A DNA stretch of 64,000 nt from Catonella massiliensis (lineage in GTDB: Bacteria; Bacillota; Clostridia; Lachnospirales; Lachnospiraceae). The DNA lies in NCBI RefSeq assembly GCF_016651435.1, contig NZ_JAEPRJ010000001.1:2976001-3040000 (forward strand). The letters run 5' to 3'. The notes under the pieces are model-generated. The model saw only the letters and a list, made by a program, of their open reading frames with translations. It had not been told where the DNA came from and did no database searches. Below, one piece after another: positions 1 to 6,854 of the stretch (positions are counted from its first letter, which is position 1; each line of letters begins with the position of its first letter). The position numbers and the translations under genes were made by a program.

Positions 1-284
1 ACAAAAATACAGTATTTTCCTATGCGGGAGACTTTGATCCTGAAGGTCTTCTTATAGCGGAGAGACTTAAGAAAAGATATGGAGAAAGGCTGATCTTTTG
101 GAAGTATGAAACGGACATATATCTAAAGTATATGTCGGAAGAGAAACTGACCAAGCAGAGAATTAAAAAACTGGATGGAGTTAGGGATGCTACCCTCCTT
201 AAAATTGCAGAGCTTATGAGAGAAGAGGGGCGTGCGGCCTACCAGGAGAGTATGCTAGAGGAATATGTAAACTCTCCTATGTGA
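1..284 (+). CDS. C-terminal part of a DUF2399 (TIGR02679/JetD-like) Toprim-type protein
   Basis: Ninety-three codons (reading frame from base 3) of a gene that begins outside the window. The visible part has GDFDPEG, the acidic motif of a Toprim-like metal site, then a charged helical stretch ending in the AAYQE motif that I associate with the end of DUF2399/TIGR02679 proteins. From family knowledge, TIGR02679 proteins occur in a four-gene cassette with DUF2397, DUF2398 and an SMC-like ATPase, which corresponds to a Wadjet anti-plasmid system, where this subunit (JetD) is the Toprim nuclease. Only the C-terminus is visible, so membership of a complete Wadjet operon is inference. A standalone DUF2399 protein is the alternative. 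Confidence 0.72.
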   Translation, partial: KNTVFSYAGDFDPEGLLIAERLKKRYGERLIFWKYETDIYLKYMSEEKLTKQRIKKLDGVRDATLLKIAELMREEGRAAYQESMLEEYVNSPM

Positions 285-380
285 TTAGAATATAAGCAGA
301 AGAACAGGTTGTAAAACTCAGGCAAATAAGGACAAAGACATTATATAAGTGATGAAAAAGACAAATAATCGGTAAAAAAT

Positions 381-413
381 AAGGGTTACGCCCTAAGATA
401 AGGCGTAATCCTT
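381..413. terminator. Bidirectional hairpin terminator (copy 1 of a palindromic repeat)
   Basis: Twelve-base arms (AAGGGTTACGCC / GGCGTAATCCTT, one G-T wobble) around a short CTAAGATA-type loop, lying between two convergent genes. An almost identical palindrome lies at 1631-1665. The rest of 285-442 holds nothing else I recognise. Confidence 0.65.
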
Positions 414-442
414 GGTTATAAGCTTAATTGTTAAGTGGAATA

Positions 443-877
443 TTAAATATTCATAGCCTGTTTTTGAGCGTATATTTCCTTCAAGTTCTCAATTGCCATC
501 TCTACATCGAGGGTGTGAAAACCTTGCCAGCAATCGTTCATGGTTTTAGCGTCTGCGATTGTATATATCCTCTTGCTTGACTCATTTGTATAATAATGCC
601 AATAACGGTAGCAATAGCCCGTCCAATACATTACCTCATTATCAAAAATAGTACCTGCTTTTTTAAGCCCATTTACCTCGTCACCTAGTTCTTCGAGCAT
701 ATATTCTTCGCCTGCCCATTGCATTCTGTCGTAAACATCATCAAGACAGGCAGCAACCCTGCTATTCATAAAGGCTTCTATGAAAGAAGGACAGTCATAA
801 CCTTTTTTAAGTGCAAGTTCAAAAAGTCTTCCCTGTATATCACAGAGTTGCATTTTTTCGAGTGTAAAATTTTTCAT
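443..877 (-). CDS. Putative antitoxin partner of the DUF3990 protein
   Basis: A 144-residue, mostly helical, Tyr/Trp-rich soluble protein without signal peptide or membrane segment; a stretch reading MYWTGYCYRYWHYYT is striking. It starts one base after the stop of the DUF3990 gene upstream, so the two are almost certainly translated from one message. From memory, proteins of this kind often follow DUF3990 genes in Clostridia, and the tight coupling suggests an antitoxin or accessory subunit. It does not look like the DUF3791 partner seen beside other DUF3990 genes. The toxin-antitoxin assignment is inferred from context; no catalytic motif is visible. Confidence 0.6.
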   Translation of the reverse strand: MKNFTLEKMQLCDIQGRLFELALKKGYDCPSFIEAFMNSRVAACLDDVYDRMQWAGEEYMLEELGDEVNGLKKAGTIFDNEVMYWTGYCYRYWHYYTNESSKRIYTIADAKTMNDCWQGFHTLDVEMAIENLKEIYAQKQAMNI

Positions 878-878
878 C

Positions 879-1538
879 TCAATTCTCCATATTTAAGATT
901 TCATCAAAAAATCTGCCCTCTCGCCTGTATTTTCTACAGATTTCCTCGGCTAAGCTAACACCTTTTGAACGATTTATTTCGCTTTCTTGCTTTAAGTTTT
1001 CACGCTCGCCATCTGTTAAGACTTGGCTGTTAATAATTTCAATTTTATCACAGGCTTTCTTTGTTAAGGCTACATACTGCTCACCGAGCTTTAAGGCTGA
1101 GAGGCTGTGAATAAGTGCAATATCAGTGATTATCCCACTGAAAAAGCGGTCTAATACAATAAACATCCTGTCATTTGCAATATAGCCTTTTATTATATCA
1201 CAGTTTTTACCTAAGTCAGCATACCTGTTGTATAGCGAAGAGCCTTTAATAAGGTCCATTTTACCACGATTATATGCCACAAACAGTGCCCAGTCCAAAT
1301 CCAGATTCAAATCTAAAATATCAAGACCTGTTAAATCCAGATTCAGGGTATAAAGGCTGGCATTTGGATAATTGCAAATTAGTGTGAGAGGCTGCGATTT
1401 TTCGGTGCCCATATAAAATCCTTTTCCAAAATCGCAGTGTTCTCTGCTTGTTGGTGTAATATTCCCACTAATGCCGGATTTTGAGCCATGATAAAGAGTT
1501 ATAGACTCATTAATGCGTATAAGCTTTGACGTCTCCAT
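879..1538 (-). CDS. DUF3990 family protein, ADP-ribosyltransferase-like toxin candidate
   Basis: A 219-residue protein. The N-terminal LYHGS, the GKGFYMG motif about 25 residues later and the overall length fit DUF3990, which is placed in the ADP-ribosyltransferase fold clan: the His of LYHGS and the Tyr of GFY would be the NAD-binding His-Tyr pair. A catalytic Glu cannot be assigned by eye. The gene is first in a two-gene unit with the 144-aa protein. A promoter is visible 38-66 bases upstream (1576-1604) and a terminator of the previous gene lies further upstream, so the pair is autonomous. A decapitated copy of this promoter and the first codons lies at 4691-4772. The target is unknown; toxin activity is inferred. 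Confidence 0.7.
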   Translation of the reverse strand: METSKLIRINESITLYHGSKSGISGNITPTSREHCDFGKGFYMGTEKSQPLTLICNYPNASLYTLNLDLTGLDILDLNLDLDWALFVAYNRGKMDLIKGSSLYNRYADLGKNCDIIKGYIANDRMFIVLDRFFSGIITDIALIHSLSALKLGEQYVALTKKACDKIEIINSQVLTDGERENLKQESEINRSKGVSLAEEICRKYRREGRFFDEILNMEN

Positions 1539-1575
1539 ATATAGCCCCCAATTCTTTTATAATGATGTTATATAC

Positions 1576-1604
1576 ATTATCGCATACGAAATGCTTTAAG
1601 ACAA
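1576..1604 (-). promoter_or_regulatory. Promoter of the DUF3990 unit
   Basis: On the minus strand, TTGTCT (1604-1599) and GATAAT (1581-1576) are separated by exactly 17 bases, a good sigma-A promoter, with GGGG 6 bases before the ATG as a weak ribosome binding site. Confidence 0.55.
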
Positions 1605-1630
1605 GAGTAGAAGTCAATTATAGGACAAAC

Positions 1631-1665
1631 CAAGGGTTACGCCCTAAGATAAGGCGTAACCCTTG
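1631..1665 (-). terminator. Hairpin terminator of the secreted helical protein gene (palindromic repeat copy 2)
   Basis: Perfect 13-base arms (CAAGGGTTACGCC / GGCGTAACCCTTG) forming the same palindrome as at 381-413. It lies just downstream of the gene that ends at 1705 and upstream of the DUF3990 unit. Confidence 0.65.
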
Positions 1666-1704
1666 TTACTGTATTTTCCACATACATTTTTTATAATACA
1701 GGTG

Positions 1705-2424
1705 TTAGCGGTACAAATCACAGCAACCAAAGTTTTCTTTGAATTTCTTGCCGAGTTTGTCTGCTAAAGGCTGCATTTTATTCATAAGCTTCTCTGAATC
1801 CTCATACAGAGAGTCAAGCTTAGCATTAAGCTCCTTTGTAGCCTTTTCAACCTTGTTATAGAGCTTGTCATATTCTACAACGAGAGCATCGATTTCCTTC
1901 TGAGTCTTGATAAGAGTATCTTTTTCCTTGCCGGTAAGAGCCTTTGAAGACTTGATAAACTCTATATTATCTTCTATCTCAAGATCCTCATCAGTCGCAT
2001 TATCATATATCTTGTTCCAAAGCTCTACATTCTTGTTGGAAAGAACATCAAACTTATCTTCTATCTCCCAGTTGTTGGTAAGCTTATTTGTAACCTTGTA
2101 TATCTGTTCGTAGGTTTTGTCGATGTTCTCAAGTGTGGTTAAGAGCTTCTTGTAGTTCTCGGTCAAGGACTGCTTTTCAGCCTGTGTGAGCTTGCCATCA
2201 TTTTTTAAGAAGTTCTCAAGGGCCTTCATCTGATCAGCCTTAGATGGCATATCACTTGGATAAGCAAAGAAATCTTCATCGGTTTCCATAAAATTCATAT
2301 CCTTATCTACCATCTTGTTGCTTGAAGGCTTCTTTTCCTCAGCTGCACGAGCTGTGCTTAATCCGGAAGCTGCTCCTGATACAATCAAACTTCCTGCTAC
2401 TAATAAAATCGCTAATTTTTTCAT
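1705..2424 (-). CDS. Secreted coiled-coil protein of unknown function
   Basis: A 239-residue exported protein. Residues 1-28 form a classic signal peptide with an ARA-A cleavage site. The mature part is acidic and helical, with two related blocks beginning LTQAEK (about residue 75) and LTGKEK (about residue 155), each continuing with spaced Leu, Asp and Lys in the same pattern, an internal duplication. It ends in a Cys-Cys pair (FGCCDLYR). It lies 100 bases downstream of a histidine kinase gene in the same orientation, with its own ribosome binding site and an 18-bp palindrome in the leader, so it may be an output of that two-component system. I do not recognise a family; a Spy-like envelope chaperone is one possibility by shape only. 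Confidence 0.75.
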   Translation of the reverse strand: MKKLAILLVAGSLIVSGAASGLSTARAAEEKKPSSNKMVDKDMNFMETDEDFFAYPSDMPSKADQMKALENFLKNDGKLTQAEKQSLTENYKKLLTTLENIDKTYEQIYKVTNKLTNNWEIEDKFDVLSNKNVELWNKIYDNATDEDLEIEDNIEFIKSSKALTGKEKDTLIKTQKEIDALVVEYDKLYNKVEKATKELNAKLDSLYEDSEKLMNKMQPLADKLGKKFKENFGCCDLYR

Positions 2425-2460
2425 AATATTTACCGTCCTTTCTATATTTGTGTTATTCTT

Positions 2461-2478
2461 GATAACTTATGTGTTATC
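2461..2478. promoter_or_regulatory. Palindrome in the leader of the secreted protein gene
   Basis: GATAAC-TTATGT-GTTATC, perfect six-base arms, 37-54 bases upstream of the start codon. A second partial copy (GTGTTATTCTTG) lies beside it, giving a direct repeat of the half-site. It may be the binding site of the adjacent OmpR-type regulator; this is inference. Confidence 0.4.
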
Positions 2479-2523
2479 CTTTATCTGTATGTAGTATAGC
2501 TTAGAAATTTAGGTAAAATCTCC

Positions 2524-3945
2524 TTAAAAATGTAAGGAGTTCTTGGAAAAAGTGTGGGAAATCTGTGGCAAAATGAGAGTGAAGATGGTACCATTTTCTC
2601 CTGAAACCACTTCCAGCCTGCCTTTGTGTAGCTTTGCTATATCGCTTGCCATAGAAAGTCCTATGCCAAACTTACCTCCCTTTCCTTTGTAAAATCTCTC
2701 AAAAATATGTGGGATATCCTCTTTGTCTATACCGTCTCCATCATCAGAAACCTTAATAATCGTCTCTTTGTCAGAAGTTTCACAAGAGAGTGTAATCTCT
2801 GATTTTGCATATCTTATCCCATTTGAAAGAAGATTGGATATAAGCCTCTCAATGAGCTTAACGTCAGCGGATACGATTGATGCTGTCTTGGTTTCACAGA
2901 TGATATTTATATTTTTTTCTTTAGCCATAAGCCTGAAATTGTCTGCCACTTCAGCAATAATTGCTGATATATCTACATCTTCAAATTCAGGCTCGCAAGC
3001 CTCCATCTTGGAAAGGAAGAGGATTTCATTGATAAGGTCAGCCATTTTTGCACTTTCCTTTAGGATGACATCTGTTGCCTCCTCTTTAGGTATGACATGG
3101 TACTTAATCCCCTCTGCGTAGCCCTGAATGGACATGAGGGGAGTTTTAAGCTCGTGGGAGGCATTTTGAAAAAATCTCTTTTGTATATTTTCGCTCTCCG
3201 CAAGCATTTCAGACATTTCATTGACTGTTGTTATAACAGCCTCTATTTCAGAATAATTGGACTCAGGGCTTGCTAAGCTTTCTCTGCCTTTCTTACCGAT
3301 AGAAATGAGGTAGTCTTTAAGGGCCTCAAAGTCCTTATTTGCCTGCCTTGTGGTAAGAAAAAGGAAGAAAATGGAGCCAATGCCTGAGAGCACGAGAGCT
3401 GCCATTAGCACCAGATTAACCCTGTCTATGAACTTTTGCATAGGGGTGATATTGATATAAAAGAGTACATAGTAGTCCTTGCTGTCTTTGCTCTCATTGT
3501 CAGGAACGAAGACACCATTTTCAATAAAGCCCTTGTAATCCCCAGCCTGAACCAGATAAAAATTGTCGTTTACATTCAGCTTGTGGTGGGAATCCTTGTA
3601 GGCATCAGGCGAATCCGCTATTATTCCTGCGAGGGCACTGGCTGTCTTTACCTCATAATCATAGTACCAAGGCGGAGTAGGGGAGACGAGATTGCCGCCT
3701 GCATCTATTACAAGGTGCATGACAGGAACTATGAGGGCGGTGTCTTCCACATCTTCGTCATCACTTTCTGCAAAAAATGTAACACTTCCAATATTGTCCA
3801 TTTCATTTTTAAGGGCATCACTTGTAAGTGCCTTAACATACTGGTCGGAAATTATCTGAAAGAGAATAAATACGGCAAGAAGCGAAAATAACACTATAAA
3901 GGAGGGTACAACAAAGATTCTGTGTAAAAGTTTTTTCTTCTTCAT
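2524..3945 (-). CDS. Membrane sensor histidine kinase
   Basis: A 473-residue kinase. Transmembrane segment 1 is at about 10-32, an extracellular sensor region at about 33-174, and transmembrane segment 2 at about 175-198; no clear HAMP is visible. The dimerisation and phosphoacceptor motif ASHELKTPL has His264, followed by an HATPase domain with an N box (NLLSNGIRY), DDGDGI and GIGLSMA (about 426). The start codon overlaps the stop of the response regulator gene by the ATGA arrangement, so the two are translationally coupled with the regulator first. The signal is unknown; the neighbouring secreted protein is the obvious candidate output. Confidence 0.93.
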   Translation of the reverse strand: MKKKKLLHRIFVVPSFIVLFSLLAVFILFQIISDQYVKALTSDALKNEMDNIGSVTFFAESDDEDVEDTALIVPVMHLVIDAGGNLVSPTPPWYYDYEVKTASALAGIIADSPDAYKDSHHKLNVNDNFYLVQAGDYKGFIENGVFVPDNESKDSKDYYVLFYINITPMQKFIDRVNLVLMAALVLSGIGSIFFLFLTTRQANKDFEALKDYLISIGKKGRESLASPESNYSEIEAVITTVNEMSEMLAESENIQKRFFQNASHELKTPLMSIQGYAEGIKYHVIPKEEATDVILKESAKMADLINEILFLSKMEACEPEFEDVDISAIIAEVADNFRLMAKEKNINIICETKTASIVSADVKLIERLISNLLSNGIRYAKSEITLSCETSDKETIIKVSDDGDGIDKEDIPHIFERFYKGKGGKFGIGLSMASDIAKLHKGRLEVVSGENGTIFTLILPQISHTFSKNSLHF

Positions 3946-4628
3946 ACTGCCTCCGATAAGGTTAGCTTAAAGCCAAAGCCCCAGATAGTTTCTATGTGAA
4001 CTCTGCTTCCTGCATCTTTCAGCTTTTTTCTAAGTCTCTTCATAGTGTCATCAGTAACCCTTGTTTCGACCTCGCTGTAGCCCCAGATATCGGAAAGGAG
4101 TTTATCCCTTGAGACAGCCTTTTCAGGGGTGGAAAGTAGGAGGGAAAGCACCTGAAACTCAGTTTTTGTAAGCTTAAGCTCGCTGTCAAGCACCCTGCAG
4201 GAAAATGAAGAGACATCAACGGAGAGGTCTCCAAAAGCCATTTCATCTGTGTTTTTTTCATTTTTCCCAAGTTTACTAAGTATTGCATTTACCTTGAGTG
4301 TTAGCTTTAGAGGGGAGAATGGCTTGGTGAGATAGTCGTCACAGCCTGCCATAAATCCTGTCATAAAGTCTGCATCCGTATCCCTTGCAGTAAGGAGAAG
4401 AATGGTGATGTCCGGATAGGCTTTCCTTATCCTGCCACAGGCTGTAAACCCGTCAATCCCCGGCATCATTACATCCAAAACCACTATATCAGGGACTGAA
4501 TTATCAAGCTCTGTAAGGAGAGAATCACCATTTTCAAAAAGCCTGACCTCGTGCCCTGCATCTTCGAGGAATTTGCCAAGTAAATCCCTTATATTCCTTT
4601 CATCATCAGCTATAAATATTTTTCCCAT
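3942..4628 (-). CDS. OmpR-family response regulator
   Basis: A 228-residue regulator. The receiver domain has the acidic pair Asp8-Asp9, phosphoacceptor Asp52 (VVLDVMMPG), LLLTARD and the conserved Lys in YLTKPF. The C-terminal winged helix carries LTKTEFQVL and the recognition region ETRVTDDTMKRLRKKL, then the IWGFGFKL wing. It is the first gene of a unit with the histidine kinase. Upstream (4640-4690) lies only a short promoter region. Confidence 0.95.
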   Translation of the reverse strand: MGKIFIADDERNIRDLLGKFLEDAGHEVRLFENGDSLLTELDNSVPDIVVLDVMMPGIDGFTACGRIRKAYPDITILLLTARDTDADFMTGFMAGCDDYLTKPFSPLKLTLKVNAILSKLGKNEKNTDEMAFGDLSVDVSSFSCRVLDSELKLTKTEFQVLSLLLSTPEKAVSRDKLLSDIWGYSEVETRVTDDTMKRLRKKLKDAGSRVHIETIWGFGFKLTLSEAV

Positions 4629-4690
4629 AGTAACTCCTTAAAAAAGTTGTTATTACTATATTGGCACATTTTGGGGGAAATTACAAGAAA

Positions 4691-4772
4691 GATAAGTCTC
4701 CATATATAGATTCCAATTCTTTTATAATGATGCTAAATACATTAGAGAATACGAAATTGATTATAGGATAAA
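4691..4772. repeat. Truncated duplicate of the DUF3990 promoter and first codons
   Basis: About 80 bases closely match the region around 1527-1630, including the start of the DUF3990 reading frame (ATGGAGAC on the minus strand); the match stops after the third codon. The right side of this duplicate was then hit by the ISLre2 element: the repeat resumes beyond the element (AACCAAGGGTT at 6461), as expected from an insertion into the sequence seen intact at 1616-1638. Confidence 0.7.
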
Positions 4773-6453
4773 GTTAGTGTATAATTATAATTGGCAATAG
4801 CAAAAAAAGAAGGGGTTGCCCCCTTCCCAATCATACAGTTTTATTTTATTATTGATTTGAGAAAAAAATAACATAAAGGAAAAAAACTGTATGACTAATG
4901 CTATTGTAAAAGAAAAAAAGATTTCATTCAAGACCTTAGAGAAGAAAATTTTTGAAGAGGCCTGCAAGCTTGCCAGGGAACACACTAAAATCATACTTGA
5001 AAACTATGATGATATTCTTTCAAAAGAGAGGGATACTTCTAAATATAGGAATAAAGGAAAGAGAAAGACTTCGATAAGAACCGTATATGGAGATGTCGAG
5101 TATGAAAGAAGGGTGTACCAGACAAGGCTTAGAGATGGAACGAAAGCCCATGTTTATCTTCTTGATGAACAAATGGGTATGGAGAAGATAGGCTTAATAT
5201 CTACTAATCTTGCAGAGAAGATCGCCAATTCAGTTACGGAACTCCCGTACAGGGCATCTGCTGAGATGTTAAGCTCTTCTACAGGACAGACCATAAGTGC
5301 GGGAGGCGTGTGGAATATAGCCCAGAAGCTTGGCCAGAGGATAACATCAGAGGAAGACCTTGATGTGAAGAAGATGAAGGCAGGCAGACCTGATGGGAAA
5401 AGGGAAATCGGAGTTCTTTTTGAGGAAATGGATGGAGTATGGCTTTCGATGCAGGGCAGAGGGCATAAACGCATGGGTAAAAAGGAGATGAAGGTCTTTA
5501 CCATGTATGAAGGCTGGGATGCGGAGAAGGAAAAGGAAGGGCGCAGCACTCTAGTGGAGAAAGTGGTGTTTGCAGGCATGGATGGAAGCAGCGGATTCCA
5601 CAATAAAAGAGAGGCCGTGATACAGAAGAAATATAACCCTGACGAAATAGGCAGGCGTATCTTAAATGGAGATGGTGGCAGCTGGATAAAAGAGCCTTAT
5701 GATGACGAGGCGGAGTTTCAGCTTGACAGATACCATATTTATCAGGAAATTTTAAGGAAAATAAGCAGTAAAGCTGTACAAAAGGATATACGAAGGCTCT
5801 TTGATTCTGAGAAGATTGAAGAAATGTTTGCTTATATACGTGAGTATATAAGAGTAAGTAAAAGCGAAGATGAAAGCGATAAAACCTGTAAAAAAGCCGA
5901 GGAACTGTACGCCTACCTTCACAATAACAGAGAAGGGCTGCTGCCGTACTACAAGCGGGGAATAAAACTCCCAGAACCTGTAGAAGGCATCATTTATAAA
6001 AACATGGGTATACAGGAAACACAAAACTGTACACTGATAACGCTGAGAATGAAGCACAGGCGCATGAGATGGTCAGAATCAGGAGCTGATAACCTTGCGA
6101 AGCTTCTGTGCAGGAAAGAAAACAAAGACCTTATAGAGACCGTCTGCCGTTACTCTGGGGAATTGATATTTGATGAGAGTCAGAGCGAGATAAAAGAGCC
6201 TCTCAGCGCTTCAAAATCACCGTTACGAGACGGTAAAGGGCTTCCATATATGGAAGTAGGCAGAGGAAGCCTTCCACTAACCGGTACGCCATTAACAGCA
6301 GGTAGAAAGGCATTAAGAAATTTTATACTTGGCAACTAAAGAAAAAATATCTGTTCAGTGCATAATCTGGGCTTGTTTGTGATACAAAAAAATAAAAAAA
6401 CAATGATAAAAGAAAAAGGTAAGGAAATTTGCCAACGAGTACTTGACACAAAC
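4773..6453 (+). mobile_element. ISLre2-family insertion sequence, complete, with 9-bp target duplication
   Basis: A 1681-bp element. Its ends are imperfect inverted repeats starting GTT.GTGT with an internal TTGGCAA, and it is flanked by the perfect direct repeat TAGGATAAA (4764-4772 and 6454-6462). Removing the element and one repeat restores a sequence nearly identical to 1618-1638, which confirms both ends. It carries one transposase gene. A 148-bp derivative with the same ends lies at 21941-22088. Confidence 0.9.
4891..6339 (+). CDS. ISLre2-family transposase (UPF0236)
   Basis: A 482-residue intact protein, the usual size for ISLre2 transposases. Features typical of the family are the N-terminal helical region, the TVYGDVEYERR segment, the region around FEEMDGVW with its acidic residues, a GDGGSWI motif and LDRYHIYQ. 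It is the only gene of the element at 4773-6453 and is not interrupted, so the element may still be active. The leader 4773-4890 contains the terminal repeat and a GGGGTTGCCCCC hairpin shared with the MITE copy. Confidence 0.92.
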   Translation: MTNAIVKEKKISFKTLEKKIFEEACKLAREHTKIILENYDDILSKERDTSKYRNKGKRKTSIRTVYGDVEYERRVYQTRLRDGTKAHVYLLDEQMGMEKIGLISTNLAEKIANSVTELPYRASAEMLSSSTGQTISAGGVWNIAQKLGQRITSEEDLDVKKMKAGRPDGKREIGVLFEEMDGVWLSMQGRGHKRMGKKEMKVFTMYEGWDAEKEKEGRSTLVEKVVFAGMDGSSGFHNKREAVIQKKYNPDEIGRRILNGDGGSWIKEPYDDEAEFQLDRYHIYQEILRKISSKAVQKDIRRLFDSEKIEEMFAYIREYIRVSKSEDESDKTCKKAEELYAYLHNNREGLLPYYKRGIKLPEPVEGIIYKNMGIQETQNCTLITLRMKHRRMRWSESGADNLAKLLCRKENKDLIETVCRYSGELIFDESQSEIKEPLSASKSPLRDGKGLPYMEVGRGSLPLTGTPLTAGRKALRNFILGN

Positions 6454-6469
6454 TAGGATAAACCAAGGG

Positions 6470-6530
6470 TTGACAAGATGAAATAAGAGTGATAATATAA
6501 TAGCAACGATTAAACATATATTTAATCGTT
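6470..6530 (+). promoter_or_regulatory. Promoter with 26-bp operator palindrome before the metal-efflux operon
   Basis: TTGACA (6470-6475) is followed by an A/T-rich -10 region (GATAAT/TATAAT overlapping at 6491-6501). A perfect palindrome with 10-base arms, AACGATTAAA / TTTAATCGTT (6505-6514 and 6521-6530), overlaps the expected transcription start, which suits a metal-sensing repressor. No repressor gene is adjacent. The ISLre2 right end lies only 17 bases upstream of the -35 box. Confidence 0.6.
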
Positions 6531-6561
6531 TGATAAATAAAGCTGATGACGGGAGATTATT

Positions 6562-6780
6562 ATGAAGAAAACCTATGAAATCGAAGTTGATTGCGCTAAC
6601 TGTGCCAACCTTATGGAGGATGTCGCAAAGAAGACTGCCGGAGTAAAGGATGCTGCAGTGAATTTTATGGCTCAGAAAATGCTTGTTGAGTTTGAAGACG
6701 GACAGAATGAGAAGGCTGTTATGAAAGAGGTGCTTAAGGCCTGCAAGAAGGTGGAGCCTGACTGTGAGATAGATATTTAA
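6562..6780 (+). CDS. Heavy-metal-associated (HMA) domain protein
   Basis: A 72-residue ferredoxin-like HMA domain protein with the metal-binding CxxC as CANC near residue 12, resembling the detached metal-binding domain of a P-type ATPase. It is followed after 74 bases by a P-type ATPase gene that lacks such a domain, so it probably delivers or senses the metal for that pump. It has a GGGAG ribosome binding site. A copper chaperone is the alternative, but the partner ATPase has features of the Zn/Cd/Pb group. Confidence 0.88.
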   Translation: MKKTYEIEVDCANCANLMEDVAKKTAGVKDAAVNFMAQKMLVEFEDGQNEKAVMKEVLKACKKVEPDCEIDI

Positions 6781-6854
6781 TAATATCTGAAGTGGGGCAA
6801 TAAACTTGCTAGAATGCTAAGACTGACTGTAAATAGAAACTTAAAAGGAGCGGT

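Noticed and set aside
5154..5603. Long minus-strand frame inside the ISLre2 transposase
   Set aside because: It is antisense to an intact transposase, with low-complexity Ser/Pro/Leu-rich product and no ribosome binding site.
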